A stretch of 64,000 nt of DNA, taken from contig CAWATU010000007.1 in NCBI GenBank assembly GCA_963785125.1, positions 1,612,001 through 1,676,000 of the forward strand, given 5' to 3'. Below, one piece after another: positions 56,317 through 64,000 of this stretch. The stretch's first letter is position 1. Every line of letters begins with the position of its first letter. The position numbers and the translations under genes were made by a program. The notes under the pieces were generated by a model. It saw only the letters and a program-made list of their open reading frames with translations. It was not told the DNA's origin and did no database searches. The DNA comes from QHXN01 sp963785125 (GTDB lineage: Bacteria > Acidobacteriota > Blastocatellia > Pyrinomonadales > Pyrinomonadaceae).

Positions 56317-56856
56317 ATGGCAACGAAGAAGACGGCTGAGAAGACTACGGCAAAGACTACGGCGAAGACGGCGGGCAAGGCATCTGCGAAGTCGCCCATC
56401 AAGCGCTTCCGCGCGCTGGTCGAGCGCGGCGAGGGCAGCGTCTGCGCCATCAGCGTCTCGTTCGACGTGGAGAAGATTTTCGGCAAGCGCGGGCGCGTCC
56501 CCGTGCGCGGCACGCTCAACGGCGCGCCCTTCCGCGGCTCGCTCTTCCCGATGGGCGATTGCCACTTCATGGTCGTCAACCGCCATCTGCGCGCAGCCGC
56601 GGGCGTCAGTGGCGGCGAGACCGTCCCCGTCCAAATGGAGCGCGACGACGAGCCGCGCACCATCGACCCGCCTGCCGACTTCGCGCGCGCACTCCGTGGC
56701 AATAAGGAGGCGCGGGCCGTCTGGGACAAGCTCAGCTACACGCACCGGCGCGAGCACGTCGAGCACATCGAAGAGGCCAAGAAGCCCGAGACGCGGGAGC
56801 GTCGCATCGAGAAGTCAGTCGCCCTGCTCGCCGCGGGCAAGAAGGAGCCGCGTTGA
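56317..56856 (+). CDS. DUF1905/YdeI (OmdA)-like protein
   Basis: 179 residues. A Lys/Thr/Ala-rich N-terminal tail (KKTAEKTTAKTTAKTAGKAS) resembles histone H1-like tails. A DUF1905 barrel follows (SFDVEKIFGKRGRVPVRGTLNGAPFRGS split by a short loop), and the C-terminal YdeI/OmpD-associated region reads LSYTHRREHVEHIEEAKKPETRERRIEK. Function in the family is unknown. It sits inside the oxidoreductase gene run with good SD AAGGAGA, although no redox role is evident. Confidence 0.82.
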   Translation: MATKKTAEKTTAKTTAKTAGKASAKSPIKRFRALVERGEGSVCAISVSFDVEKIFGKRGRVPVRGTLNGAPFRGSLFPMGDCHFMVVNRHLRAAAGVSGGETVPVQMERDDEPRTIDPPADFARALRGNKEARAVWDKLSYTHRREHVEHIEEAKKPETRERRIEKSVALLAAGKKEPR

Positions 56857-57692
56857 AAACCCGCACACGAACAACTCGTCGAACACACGCGGCGGCGACT
56901 GCCGTCCCGCTGCTCTTCATCTTCGCCATTACCAGCGCGGCGCTCGCCGTACCCGCGAAGAGGACGGCCACACACGGCGGCGTGCGCATCACCTTCGACG
57001 TAACGCTCGCGCGCGAGGCCACGGCCAGAACCGTCCCCGCCTCGCCGCTTGAGAGTGTGGACGACAAGCCCGACGGCGTCTACCCCGAGCACGCCGCCTT
57101 CACCCTCGTCGCCATGCCCAATGCGCCCGCCGACTCCTTCGAGCCCGTCCTACGCGTCGCTTCGGTGGAAGAATATCTGAAAGCCTTCTCGGTCGCGCCG
57201 CGTCACGTCAAAGAGGCCGAGCGCACTCTGAACGAGTTACGCCGGATCATCCGCCGCAAGCCCGTCGCGCTCAAGGGCAACGTCCCCATGCTCCCCTTCC
57301 CCGACGCGACGGAGGTCTTCCATGCGCGCGTCAGGTACCTGCGCTTCCGCGGCGGCTCCGGCGTCGTCTTCCTCACGCAGTCGCAGCAGGACTATGAGCT
57401 GATTAACAGCCAACACGTCTCCTACTCCTTCCGCGGACTCACTGACGACGGCCGCTTCTACGTCGCCGCCGACTTCCCTGTCGGTGCCTCCGTCATCGCC
57501 CCGAAACGCGACGCCGGCACCCACGAGGGCTACATGCTCCCACGCGAAATCGGCGGCCGGCCCGCAAGGCAACGCTACGCCGCCTACGTCGAGCGCGTCC
57601 GGCGCAAGCTCGAACGGCTGCGCCCCGAAGAGTTCCAACCCGACCTGCGTCTCTACGACGAGCTTCTAAGCTCGCTCGAAATACGGAAGTGA
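56853..57692 (+). CDS. Secreted protein of unknown function
   Basis: 279 residues with an Arg/Thr-rich start and a signal core (AVPLLFIFAITSAALAV). The mature part includes VRITFDVTLAREATARTV and a conserved-looking YEHISYSFRGLTDDGRFYVAADFPV-like block (its actual core reads VSYSFRGLTDDGRFYVAADF). The TTG start overlaps the preceding stop by four bases (TTGA), a translational-coupling arrangement. It precedes the molybdopterin subunit by 4 nt, so it is probably in the same operon. I do not recognise the family. Confidence 0.72.
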   Translation: MKTRTRTTRRTHAAATAVPLLFIFAITSAALAVPAKRTATHGGVRITFDVTLAREATARTVPASPLESVDDKPDGVYPEHAAFTLVAMPNAPADSFEPVLRVASVEEYLKAFSVAPRHVKEAERTLNELRRIIRRKPVALKGNVPMLPFPDATEVFHARVRYLRFRGGSGVVFLTQSQQDYELINSQHVSYSFRGLTDDGRFYVAADFPVGASVIAPKRDAGTHEGYMLPREIGGRPARQRYAAYVERVRRKLERLRPEEFQPDLRLYDELLSSLEIRK

Positions 57693-57696
57693 CTGC

Positions 57697-60612
57697 ATGA
57701 ACCTCAAAGAGCTGAACCAGCGCGTGAGCGCGGCGCGCAAGGAGACGGAGGCGCGCGGGGAAACCTTCTACCCGGGGCCGAGCCGCGTGCATCTGGCGGC
57801 GTTCCCGCCGCGGGAGCGTTGGGACGACTGGGTGGAGTTGGAGTCGAAGGCTTGGCCTGAGCGGGTCGAGCGGCGTTACATGCTGGTGCCGACGACGTGC
57901 TTCAACTGCGAGTCGGCGTGCGGGCTTCTGGCGTACGTCGATAAGGAGACGTTCGGCGTGCGGAAGTTCGAGGGCAACCCCGAGCACCCTGGGAGTCGCG
58001 GGCGCAACTGCGCGAAGGGGCCGGCGACGCTCAATCAAGTGACAGACCCCGACCGGATTCTCTACCCGCTGAAGCGCGCGGGCAAACGCGGCGAGGGCAA
58101 GTGGGTGCAGATTAGTTGGGACGAGGCGCTCGACGACCTCGCGGCGCGCATCCGCAAAGCGATTGAAGAGAACCGGCACAACGAGGTGATGTACCACGTC
58201 GGTCGTCCGGGCGAGGACGGGTTCACCGAGCGCATCCTCGCCGCGTGGGGCGTGGACGGGCACAACTCGCACACGAACATCTGCTCTTCGTCGGCGCGCG
58301 CGGGCTACCAGTTCTGGATGGGGCTCGACCGCCCTTCGCCGGATCACGCGAACGCCGACGTGATTCTGCTCATCAGCGCGCACCTCGAAGCGGGTCACTA
58401 CTTCAACCCGCACGCGCAGCGCGTGATGGAGGCGAAGCAGCGCGGCGCGAAGCTCATCGTCTTCGACACGCGCCTGTCGCACACGGCGACGCACGCCGAC
58501 GTGTGGGTCTCGCCCTATCCCGGTTCCGAAGCAGCCATCATGTTGGCGGTCGCGAATCACTTAATTCAAAACAGTCTCTACGACCGCGAGTTCGTCCGCC
58601 GCTGGTGGAACTGGGAGGAGTACATGGCGGTCGAGCACCCGGAGCTTGAGACGAGCTTCGAGGGGTTCGAGGAGGTTTTGAAAGGTCTCTACGCCGAGTT
58701 CACCTTTGAGTACGCGGCGAAGGAGTCGGGCGTGGACGCGCGGCAGTTGAAAGAGGTCGCGGCGGTAGTTGCGACCGCGGGCTCGCGCTTCTCAAGCCAC
58801 AACTGGCGCTCGGCTGCCGCGGGCAACAGCGGCGGTTGGCAGGTGGCGCGCACGCTTTTCCTCGTCAACGCACTGCTCGGCGCGGTCGCCACCGAGGGCG
58901 GCGTCTTCCCGAACGCCTGGAACAAGTTTGTCCCGAAGCCCATCTACACGCCGCCGCACCCGCCGCGCTGGAACGAGCTGACGTGGCCGCGCGAGTACCC
59001 GCTCGCGATGAACGAGCTGTCGTTTTTGCTGCCGCACTTTTTGAAGGACGGCCGCGGTAAAGTCGATACCTACTTCACGCGCGTCTACAACCCGGTCTGG
59101 ACGAACCCCGACGGCTTCTCGTGGATCGAGGTCTTGCAGGACGAGGAGTTGATCGGCCGTTACGTCGCCCTCACCCCGACATGGAACGAGTCGGCCTACT
59201 TCGCCGACTACGTGCTGCCGATGGGGCACGGCTCCGAGCGCCACGACCTGCACTCCTACGAGACGCACGACTCGCAGTGGCTCGGCTTCCGTCAACCCGT
59301 GCTGCGCGCCGCGCGCGAACGTCTGGGCGAAGAGGTCAAGGACACGCGCGAGGTCAACCCCGGCGAGGTCTGGGAGGAGAACGAGTTCTGGCTTGAGCTG
59401 ACGTGGCGCATCGACCCCGACGGCGCGTTGGGGATTCGTAAGTTCGCCGAGTCGCAGGAGCGCCCGGGCGAGCGGCTCGGCGTTGACGAGTATTACGGCC
59501 ACATCTTTGAACACTCCGTCCCGGGACTGCCCGAGCGCGCGGCCCAAGATGGTCTGACGCCGCTCCAGTTCATGCGCCGCTACGGCGCGTTCGAGATCGG
59601 GCAGAAGACGGGCGCGCTCTACGAGCAGGAGGTTCCCGAGGAGGAGTTGGACGACGCGCGCACAGACCGCTTCGGCCGCGTCTACACGCGCACGCCGAAG
59701 CCCGCCTCACCCAACATCGTCCCCGTGCCCGCGCCCGACGCGGACGCAGAGGGGCGCCGCTTCGTCGGCGTCGAGGTGGACGGCAAGACCTTACGCGGCT
59801 TCCCGACGCCTTCGGGCCGTCTGGAGTTCTACTCGAAGACGCTGGCCGACTGGGGCTGGCACGAGTACGCCGTGCCCCACTACATCAAGAGCCACGTCCA
59901 CCCCGACAACCTCAACCCCGACCAGACCGTGCTCATCTCGACCTTCCGCCTGCCCGTGCAGATTCACACACGGAGCGCGAACGCCAAGTGGCTCGACGAG
60001 ATTGCGCACACCAACCCGCTCTGGATTCACCCGCGCCACGCGGCCGAAGTAGGCGTGAAGACCGGCGACGCCGTCCGCGTCGAGACCGAGACCGGCCATT
60101 TCGTCCTCCGCGCGTGGGTCACCGAAGGCATCCGCCCCGATGTGGTCGCGTGCAGCCACCACATGGGGCGCTGGAAACTCGCGCACGAGGGCGAAGGCCA
60201 GCGGCAGTTAATGCAGACCGTCTCGCTCGACCATCAAGGCAGCGAGTGGGCGCTCAAGCGCGAGCGCGGCACCGCGCCTTATACTTCGTCTGACCCGGAC
60301 ACCGCGCGCATCTGGTGGGCAGACGTGGGCGTCCATCAGAACCTCACCTTCCCCGTCCATCCCGACCCCGTTTCGGGGATGCACTGCTGGCACCAGGCCG
60401 TCCGCGTCCGCAAGGCCGAAGCATCAGACCGACCCGGCGACATCCACGTCGATACGGAGAAGTCGCGCGCCGTCTACCGCACCTGGCTCCAGTTCACGCG
60501 CCCCGCCGACACGCACTCCCCCGACGGCACGCGCCGCCCCTACTGGCTGCTGCGCCCCTTAAAACCCGCACGCGAGTTCTACAAACTTCCCGAAGTGTTG
60601 AATGCGGAATGA
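57697..60612 (+). CDS. Molybdopterin-dependent oxidoreductase catalytic (A) subunit
   Basis: 971 residues of the DMSO-reductase family. A [4Fe-4S] site C68/C71/C75/C105 sits in TTCFNCESACG and RNCAKG; the Mo-bis-PGD domains follow, with Molydop_binding at the C terminus (about 745-900, NPLWIHPRHAAEVGVKTGDAV). C196 in HTNICSSSA is the probable Mo ligand, favouring the polysulfide/thiosulfate/tetrathionate-type group; the substrate cannot be stated. There is no Tat signal: the N-terminal 65 residues are hydrophilic, so the subunit probably stays in the cytoplasm. It pairs with the BC fusion and a TorD-like chaperone. The TGA lies in a hairpin arm. Confidence 0.9.
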   Translation: MNLKELNQRVSAARKETEARGETFYPGPSRVHLAAFPPRERWDDWVELESKAWPERVERRYMLVPTTCFNCESACGLLAYVDKETFGVRKFEGNPEHPGSRGRNCAKGPATLNQVTDPDRILYPLKRAGKRGEGKWVQISWDEALDDLAARIRKAIEENRHNEVMYHVGRPGEDGFTERILAAWGVDGHNSHTNICSSSARAGYQFWMGLDRPSPDHANADVILLISAHLEAGHYFNPHAQRVMEAKQRGAKLIVFDTRLSHTATHADVWVSPYPGSEAAIMLAVANHLIQNSLYDREFVRRWWNWEEYMAVEHPELETSFEGFEEVLKGLYAEFTFEYAAKESGVDARQLKEVAAVVATAGSRFSSHNWRSAAAGNSGGWQVARTLFLVNALLGAVATEGGVFPNAWNKFVPKPIYTPPHPPRWNELTWPREYPLAMNELSFLLPHFLKDGRGKVDTYFTRVYNPVWTNPDGFSWIEVLQDEELIGRYVALTPTWNESAYFADYVLPMGHGSERHDLHSYETHDSQWLGFRQPVLRAARERLGEEVKDTREVNPGEVWEENEFWLELTWRIDPDGALGIRKFAESQERPGERLGVDEYYGHIFEHSVPGLPERAAQDGLTPLQFMRRYGAFEIGQKTGALYEQEVPEEELDDARTDRFGRVYTRTPKPASPNIVPVPAPDADAEGRRFVGVEVDGKTLRGFPTPSGRLEFYSKTLADWGWHEYAVPHYIKSHVHPDNLNPDQTVLISTFRLPVQIHTRSANAKWLDEIAHTNPLWIHPRHAAEVGVKTGDAVRVETETGHFVLRAWVTEGIRPDVVACSHHMGRWKLAHEGEGQRQLMQTVSLDHQGSEWALKRERGTAPYTSSDPDTARIWWADVGVHQNLTFPVHPDPVSGMHCWHQAVRVRKAEASDRPGDIHVDTEKSRAVYRTWLQFTRPADTHSPDGTRRPYWLLRPLKPAREFYKLPEVLNAE

Positions 60613-60672
60613 TGAATGATGAATATGACGAGGCGGGCCGGGTCTTAATTCATCACTCATTGTTCATCATTC
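60607..60672. repeat. Heptamer-armed hairpin, GAATGAT family
   Basis: The left arm GAATGATGAATGATGAAT (60607-60624) pairs with the right arm 60647-60672, which has one extra partial unit. The left arm contains the A-subunit stop, and the element ends 5 bp before the TorD-like start. It is related to 31162-31224. Confidence 0.85.
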
Positions 60673-60676
60673 TTAG

Positions 60677-61552
60677 ATGGAACTCTTCCGCGCACTCGCC
60701 GTGTTAGTCGAGCCGCCCGACCGGCCCGGCGCGGCGCGCGTGGCGGAGGCTCTAGGGTTGGGTGAGTTGCCGGAGGTGAGCGCGTACACGGAGTTGTTCG
60801 TGTTTCAGCTCTACCCTTATGCGTCCGTGTATGTCGGGGCAGAGGGGATGTTGGGGGGCGAGGCGCGCGACCGCGTGGCGGGGTTTATGGCGGCGTTGGG
60901 GCACGAGGTGCCGGCGGAGCCCGACCATCTGGCGCTGCTGCTCGGGGCGTACGCGGGGCTCGCGGAGGCGGAAGGCGTGGACGCAGACGCGTGGCGGCGT
61001 GAGTCGCTGCGGCGGGCGCGGCGGGCGCTGCTGTGGGAACACCTTTTGAGCTGGCTCCCCGTCTATCTGGATAAAGTTGAGCGGGTCGCGCCGCGCTTCT
61101 ACCGGCGCTGGGCGGAGACGCTCGGGGCGGCGCTCGACGCGGAGGCCGTGGAGTTGGGGGCGCAGTCTGAGTTGCCGCTGCACCTGCGCGAGGCGCCCGC
61201 GCTCGCCGACCCGCGCATGGCGGCGCCGGAAGAGTTTTTGAAGACGCTGCTCGCGCCCGCGCGCTCCGGCCTCATCCTCGTGCGCGACGACCTCGCACGC
61301 GCCGCGCGTGAACTCAGCACGGGCGTCCGCGCCGGTGAACGCCTCTTCGCGCTGCGCTCGCTCATGGGTCAGGACGCCGCGGGCACACTCAACTGGCTCG
61401 CGCGCGAGGCCGAAGCGTGGCACGCGCTCCACCAACGACGCCGCGCCGCGCACGGCCCCATCGCCGAATGGTGGGCCGCCCGCGCCGCCTCGACCGCGAA
61501 GCTTTTGCGCGAGCTGAGCCGTGACGCCGACGAAAGTCTCAGAACAGTTTGA
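60677..61552 (+). CDS. TorD/DmsD-like molybdoenzyme chaperone
   Basis: 291 residues, all helical. The family signature reads YTELFVFQLYPYASVYVG and EVPAEPDHLALLLGAYAGL (the conserved EPDHL). Such proteins bind the apo catalytic subunit and assist cofactor insertion. At 291 residues it is longer than classic TorD (about 200); the extra C-terminal region is Arg/Ala-rich. Placed after the A subunit, it should serve that enzyme. It overlaps the convergent aat gene by 14 bp. Confidence 0.85.
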   Translation: MELFRALAVLVEPPDRPGAARVAEALGLGELPEVSAYTELFVFQLYPYASVYVGAEGMLGGEARDRVAGFMAALGHEVPAEPDHLALLLGAYAGLAEAEGVDADAWRRESLRRARRALLWEHLLSWLPVYLDKVERVAPRFYRRWAETLGAALDAEAVELGAQSELPLHLREAPALADPRMAAPEEFLKTLLAPARSGLILVRDDLARAARELSTGVRAGERLFALRSLMGQDAAGTLNWLAREAEAWHALHQRRRAAHGPIAEWWAARAASTAKLLRELSRDADESLRTV

Positions 61553-62198
61553 GGCCGCGCGTTCGCGTGCGCGCGAGGAGCGAGAGGAACTCTTCGCGCG
61601 GGATGAGGCGGGCGCCGAGGGCCTCCATGTGCGGGGTCATGACCTGTATGTCGAGCCAGCCGAGGCCGCGCGCGCGGAGATGGTCGATGAGAAAGAGCAG
61701 CGCGAGCTTCGAGGCGTTGGGGCGGAGTCGGAACATGCTCTCGCCCGCGAAGGCGCCGCCCGCGTCCACACCGTAGAGCCCGCCGACCAGCTCGTCCTCC
61801 TCCCACGCCTCGACGCTGTGCGCACTGCCCAGCCGGTGAAACTCGCAGTAGCCGCGAACCATCCAGGGCTTGATCCACGTGCCCCTTTCGTGCGCGCGCT
61901 CCACCGCGGCACAGGCGCGTATGACGCGCTCGAAGGCGCGGTCGATGGTGAAGTGGAGCCGCGTGCGCCTCCGCTCGCGCGCGAGGCTGCGCGGCACGTG
62001 CAGCTCTTCAAAGAAGAGCACGCCGCGCTCGGGCGGGCTGAACCAGAGCAGAGGGTAGCCGTCCACCGGCCACGGAAAAATGCCGCGCGCGTACGCCTCT
62101 TCGAGCAGCGCGGGCTCGGGGCGACCGCCGACGGCGACGACGCCGTCCGCCGTAGCCTCGCTCGGGTCTGGGAAACGGCTCTCGGCCATGCCCCCCAT
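61539..62198 (-). CDS. aat: Leucyl/phenylalanyl-tRNA-protein transferase
   Basis: 219 residues. Motifs: YARGIFPWPVDGYPLLWFSP, HERGTWIKPWMVRGYCEFHRLG, HSVEAW, GGLYGVDAGGAFAGESMF and WLDIQVMTPHMEALGA. It adds Leu or Phe from tRNA to N-terminal Lys or Arg, creating N-degrons for ClpS/ClpAP. An in-frame ATG at 62189 is an alternative start. It is divergent from clpS, and the regulatory space between is filled by a heptamer hairpin. Confidence 0.94.
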   Translation of the reverse strand: MGGMAESRFPDPSEATADGVVAVGGRPEPALLEEAYARGIFPWPVDGYPLLWFSPPERGVLFFEELHVPRSLARERRRTRLHFTIDRAFERVIRACAAVERAHERGTWIKPWMVRGYCEFHRLGSAHSVEAWEEDELVGGLYGVDAGGAFAGESMFRLRPNASKLALLFLIDHLRARGLGWLDIQVMTPHMEALGARLIPREEFLSLLARTRTRGLKLF

Positions 62199-62206
62199 GA
62201 TAAAGA

Positions 62207-62314
62207 TGTGAACCGTGAACCGTAAACCGTGACCAGAAAGAACAGGTTTTAATCTTGTGACGATTGACGGTTCACGGTTTACGCTCCCGTTAAGGTTTAC
62301 GGTTCACAGTTCAC
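62207..62314. repeat. Compound heptamer hairpin, CGTGAAC/CGTAAAC family
   Basis: The left arm (from 62207) carries CGTGAAC, CGTAAAC, CGTGACC. Two successive right-hand segments (about 62266-62283 and 62293-62314) carry the complement, so either can pair. It lies in the divergent aat-clpS gap. Confidence 0.8.
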
Positions 62315-62330
62315 GCCTTAAAATCCCCCC

Positions 62331-62657
62331 ATGCCGGAGCGCGAGTACGGATTTGAGGAGGAGGTCGCCGCCGAGAGCCGGGAGAGGCTGAAGAAGCCGC
62401 CGCTCTTCCGCGTCCTGCTGCACAACGACGACTTCACGACGATGGAGTTCGTCGTCGAAGTCCTCGTGCAGGTCTTCGGCAAATCGGAGGCGGACGCCTT
62501 CCGCGTCATGTGGGCTGTGCACACGCAGGGCGTCGGCGTCGCGGGCGTCTACACCTACGAGATCGCCGAGATGAAGGTCGAGCGGGTGACACAGATGGCG
62601 CGCGAACGCGAGTTTCCGCTGCTCTGCACCGCCGAGGAAGAACCGGGGGAGGGGTGA
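62331..62657 (+). CDS. clpS: ATP-dependent Clp protease adaptor ClpS
   Basis: 108 residues with the ClpS core FRVLLHNDDFTTMEFVVEVL, AVHTQGVGVAGVYTYEIAE and an acidic Glu-rich C terminus. The DD and nearby Met/His residues form the pocket that reads N-terminal Leu/Phe/Tyr/Trp. It delivers substrates to ClpA. Its stop codon lies inside the heptamer hairpin in front of clpA. Confidence 0.95.
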   Translation: MPEREYGFEEEVAAESRERLKKPPLFRVLLHNDDFTTMEFVVEVLVQVFGKSEADAFRVMWAVHTQGVGVAGVYTYEIAEMKVERVTQMAREREFPLLCTAEEEPGEG

Positions 62658-62760
62658 ATAGTCAATGGTGAATGGTGAATGGTAAATTGTGGGCAGCCCC
62701 GAGCCACGATTCAGCAAGCGCCGCATCTAACCATTTTCTATTTACCATTCACTATTCACC
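62653..62760. repeat. Heptamer-armed hairpin, GGTGAAT family
   Basis: The left arm 62653-62686 has TGGTGAA, TGGTGAA, TGGTAAA after an irregular GGTGAATAGTCAA. The right arm 62741-62760 is shorter (TTTACCATTCACTATTCACC). The clpS stop (62655-62657) is in the left arm; clpA starts 8 bp beyond. Confidence 0.85.
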
Positions 62761-62767
62761 GCTTCAG

Positions 62768-64000
62768 ATGATTACTAAAGAACTGCAAGAGACCCTGAAC
62801 TTCGCCGCGATGGAGGCGATCAAGCGGCGCCACGAGTATGTGACGCTCGAACACCTCCTCTACGCGCTGCTGCACGAGGGCACGGCGGCGCGGGTCGTCC
62901 GCCACTGCGGCGGCGACGCGAACGCCCTGACGAGGGAGTTGGAGAAACATTTCGACGAGAAGATGGAGAGCGTCCCCGCCTCCTCCGACGCGCTCCCCGA
63001 GTACACGGCCGCCTTCCAGCGCGTCGTCGAGTACGCGGTCTTGCAGGCCGAAGGCTCCGGGCAGAAGGAGGTGGACGGCGGCAACGTGCTGGCCGCGCTC
63101 TTCCAGTCGCCCAACTCGCACGCCGTCTACATGCTCAAGAAGCAGGGCATCACGCGGCTCGACATCCTCAACTATCTCGCGCACGGCATCTCGAAGGTCG
63201 AGGGGGCGGGGCCGGACGGCTTCGCGGCCGGGGCCGAGGGCGAGGACTACGAGTCGGAGCAGGCCGCGCGCGACCCTCTGAAAGCCTTCGCCACAGACCT
63301 CATCGCGCGCGCCGCCGAGGGGAAGATCGACCCGCTCATCGGCCGCGAGGCGGAGGTGGCGCGCACGATTCAAGTCCTCTGCCGGCGGCGGAAGAACAAC
63401 CCCATCTACGTCGGCGACCCCGGCGTCGGCAAGACCGCCATCGCCGAGGGGCTCGCGCTCAAGATTCAGCAGGGCGAAGTGCCCGACGCGCTCAAGGGCG
63501 CCGAGGTCTTCTCGCTCGACATGGGCGCGCTCCTCGCGGGCACGAAGTACCGCGGCGAGTTCGAGCAGAGACTCAAGTCCGTCATCGGCGCGCTCAAGAA
63601 GAAGGAGAACGTCATCCTCTTCATTGACGAGATACACACCATCGTCGGCGCGGGCGCCGTCTCCGGCGGCACGATGGACGCCTCGAACATCATCAAGCCG
63701 GTGCTGGCCTCCGGCGAGATGCGCTGCATCGGCTCGACGACGTATCCGGAGTACAAGGCCGCGTTCGAGCGCGACCGGGCGCTGGCGCGGCGCTTCCAGA
63801 AGATAGAGGTCTCGGAGCCCTCGCTCGAAGACACGGTCAAGATTCTCGAAGGGTTGAAGAAGCTCTACGAGGAGGCGCACGGCGTCGCCTACGCTTCGGA
63901 CGCCCTGCGCGCCGCGGCGGAACTCGCGGCCAAGCACATCCACGACCGCTTCCTCCCCGACAAGGCCATCGACGTGATCGACGAGGTCGGCGCGATGGTC
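62768..64000 (+). CDS. clpA: ATP-dependent Clp protease ATP-binding subunit ClpA (partial, runs off the window)
   Basis: 411 codons are present and the window ends in frame. The N-terminal Clp repeat domain (about 1-145) begins ITKELQETLNFAAMEAIKRR; the first AAA+ module has Walker A GDPGVGKTAIAEG and Walker B VILFIDEIHT, and LIGREAEV precedes it. There is no coiled-coil middle domain in the visible part, and the downstream position to clpS argues for ClpA over ClpB or ClpC. It unfolds ClpS-delivered substrates for ClpP. Confidence 0.93.
   Translation, partial: MITKELQETLNFAAMEAIKRRHEYVTLEHLLYALLHEGTAARVVRHCGGDANALTRELEKHFDEKMESVPASSDALPEYTAAFQRVVEYAVLQAEGSGQKEVDGGNVLAALFQSPNSHAVYMLKKQGITRLDILNYLAHGISKVEGAGPDGFAAGAEGEDYESEQAARDPLKAFATDLIARAAEGKIDPLIGREAEVARTIQVLCRRRKNNPIYVGDPGVGKTAIAEGLALKIQQGEVPDALKGAEVFSLDMGALLAGTKYRGEFEQRLKSVIGALKKKENVILFIDEIHTIVGAGAVSGGTMDASNIIKPVLASGEMRCIGSTTYPEYKAAFERDRALARRFQKIEVSEPSLEDTVKILEGLKKLYEEAHGVAYASDALRAAAELAAKHIHDRFLPDKAIDVIDEVGAMV

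Overview
This window is about 64 kb of GC-rich, densely coding bacterial chromosome. There are no rRNA genes, no tRNAs that I could find, no transposases, no phage genes and no CRISPR array. Several features suggest Acidobacteriota, probably Blastocatellia/Pyrinomonadaceae-like: a TonB-receptor-like protein with an N-terminal carboxypeptidase-regulatory domain, many secreted S9/S46/M24 peptidases, DUF5666-type secreted proteins, and abundant intergenic hairpins. That placement is inference from gene style, not from a marker gene.

Layout. Positions 1-11.5 kb hold a peptide-scavenging neighbourhood: the S46 dipeptidyl-peptidase end, a response regulator, an ankyrin protein, an RNB ribonuclease, an M24 aminopeptidase, two tandem POT peptide transporters, an S9 DPP-IV-like peptidase, a lipoprotein, a 21-bp tandem-repeat array and a cytochrome c. 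Positions 11.5-27 kb hold a TonB-receptor-like protein, a DUF5666-like Gly/Arg-rich secreted protein, a candidate structured small RNA, a pseudouridine synthase, a CvpA-CAP fusion, an SDR, a CoA-binding protein, small unknown genes, RmlD, a J-domain protein and the helicase HrpB. Positions 27-41.4 kb are a glycogen-to-trehalose island: treZ, GH133 debranching enzyme and malQ on the plus strand, then treY, a second treZ and glgX on the minus strand. Together these debranch alpha-glucan, rearrange the chains and convert their ends to trehalose. No glgA, glgB or glgC is visible here.

Positions 41.7-49 kb hold citrate synthase with a small RyR-like protein, an L,D-transpeptidase-like protein with an S9 peptidase, AlkD, and a secreted protein with protein-kinase-like motifs. 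Positions 49-54.5 kb hold a probable non-canonical chaperone operon: creatininase-family protein, degenerate J-like membrane protein, GrpE-head-like protein and a large Hsp70. Positions 54.7-61.5 kb hold a molybdopterin oxidoreductase locus with a fused FeS/NrfD-type BC subunit, a catalytic A subunit without a Tat signal, and a TorD-like chaperone. The right edge (61.5-64 kb) holds an N-degron set: aat, clpS and clpA (truncated).

The most unusual signals are not protein genes. (1) At least fifteen intergenic hairpins have arms largely built from degenerate 7-bp tandem units of several sequence families; many contain or abut the stop codons of flanking genes. (2) A minus-strand locus near 16.38-16.53 kb combines a sigma70-like promoter, a three-way-junction fold and an overlapping terminator stem with G-U pairs that fit only the minus-strand RNA. 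(3) A 10-unit, 21-bp array sits between inverted repeats at 10.7-11.0 kb. Start codons were adjusted where a Shine-Dalgarno sequence or family N-terminus supported it; many start choices are not certain.
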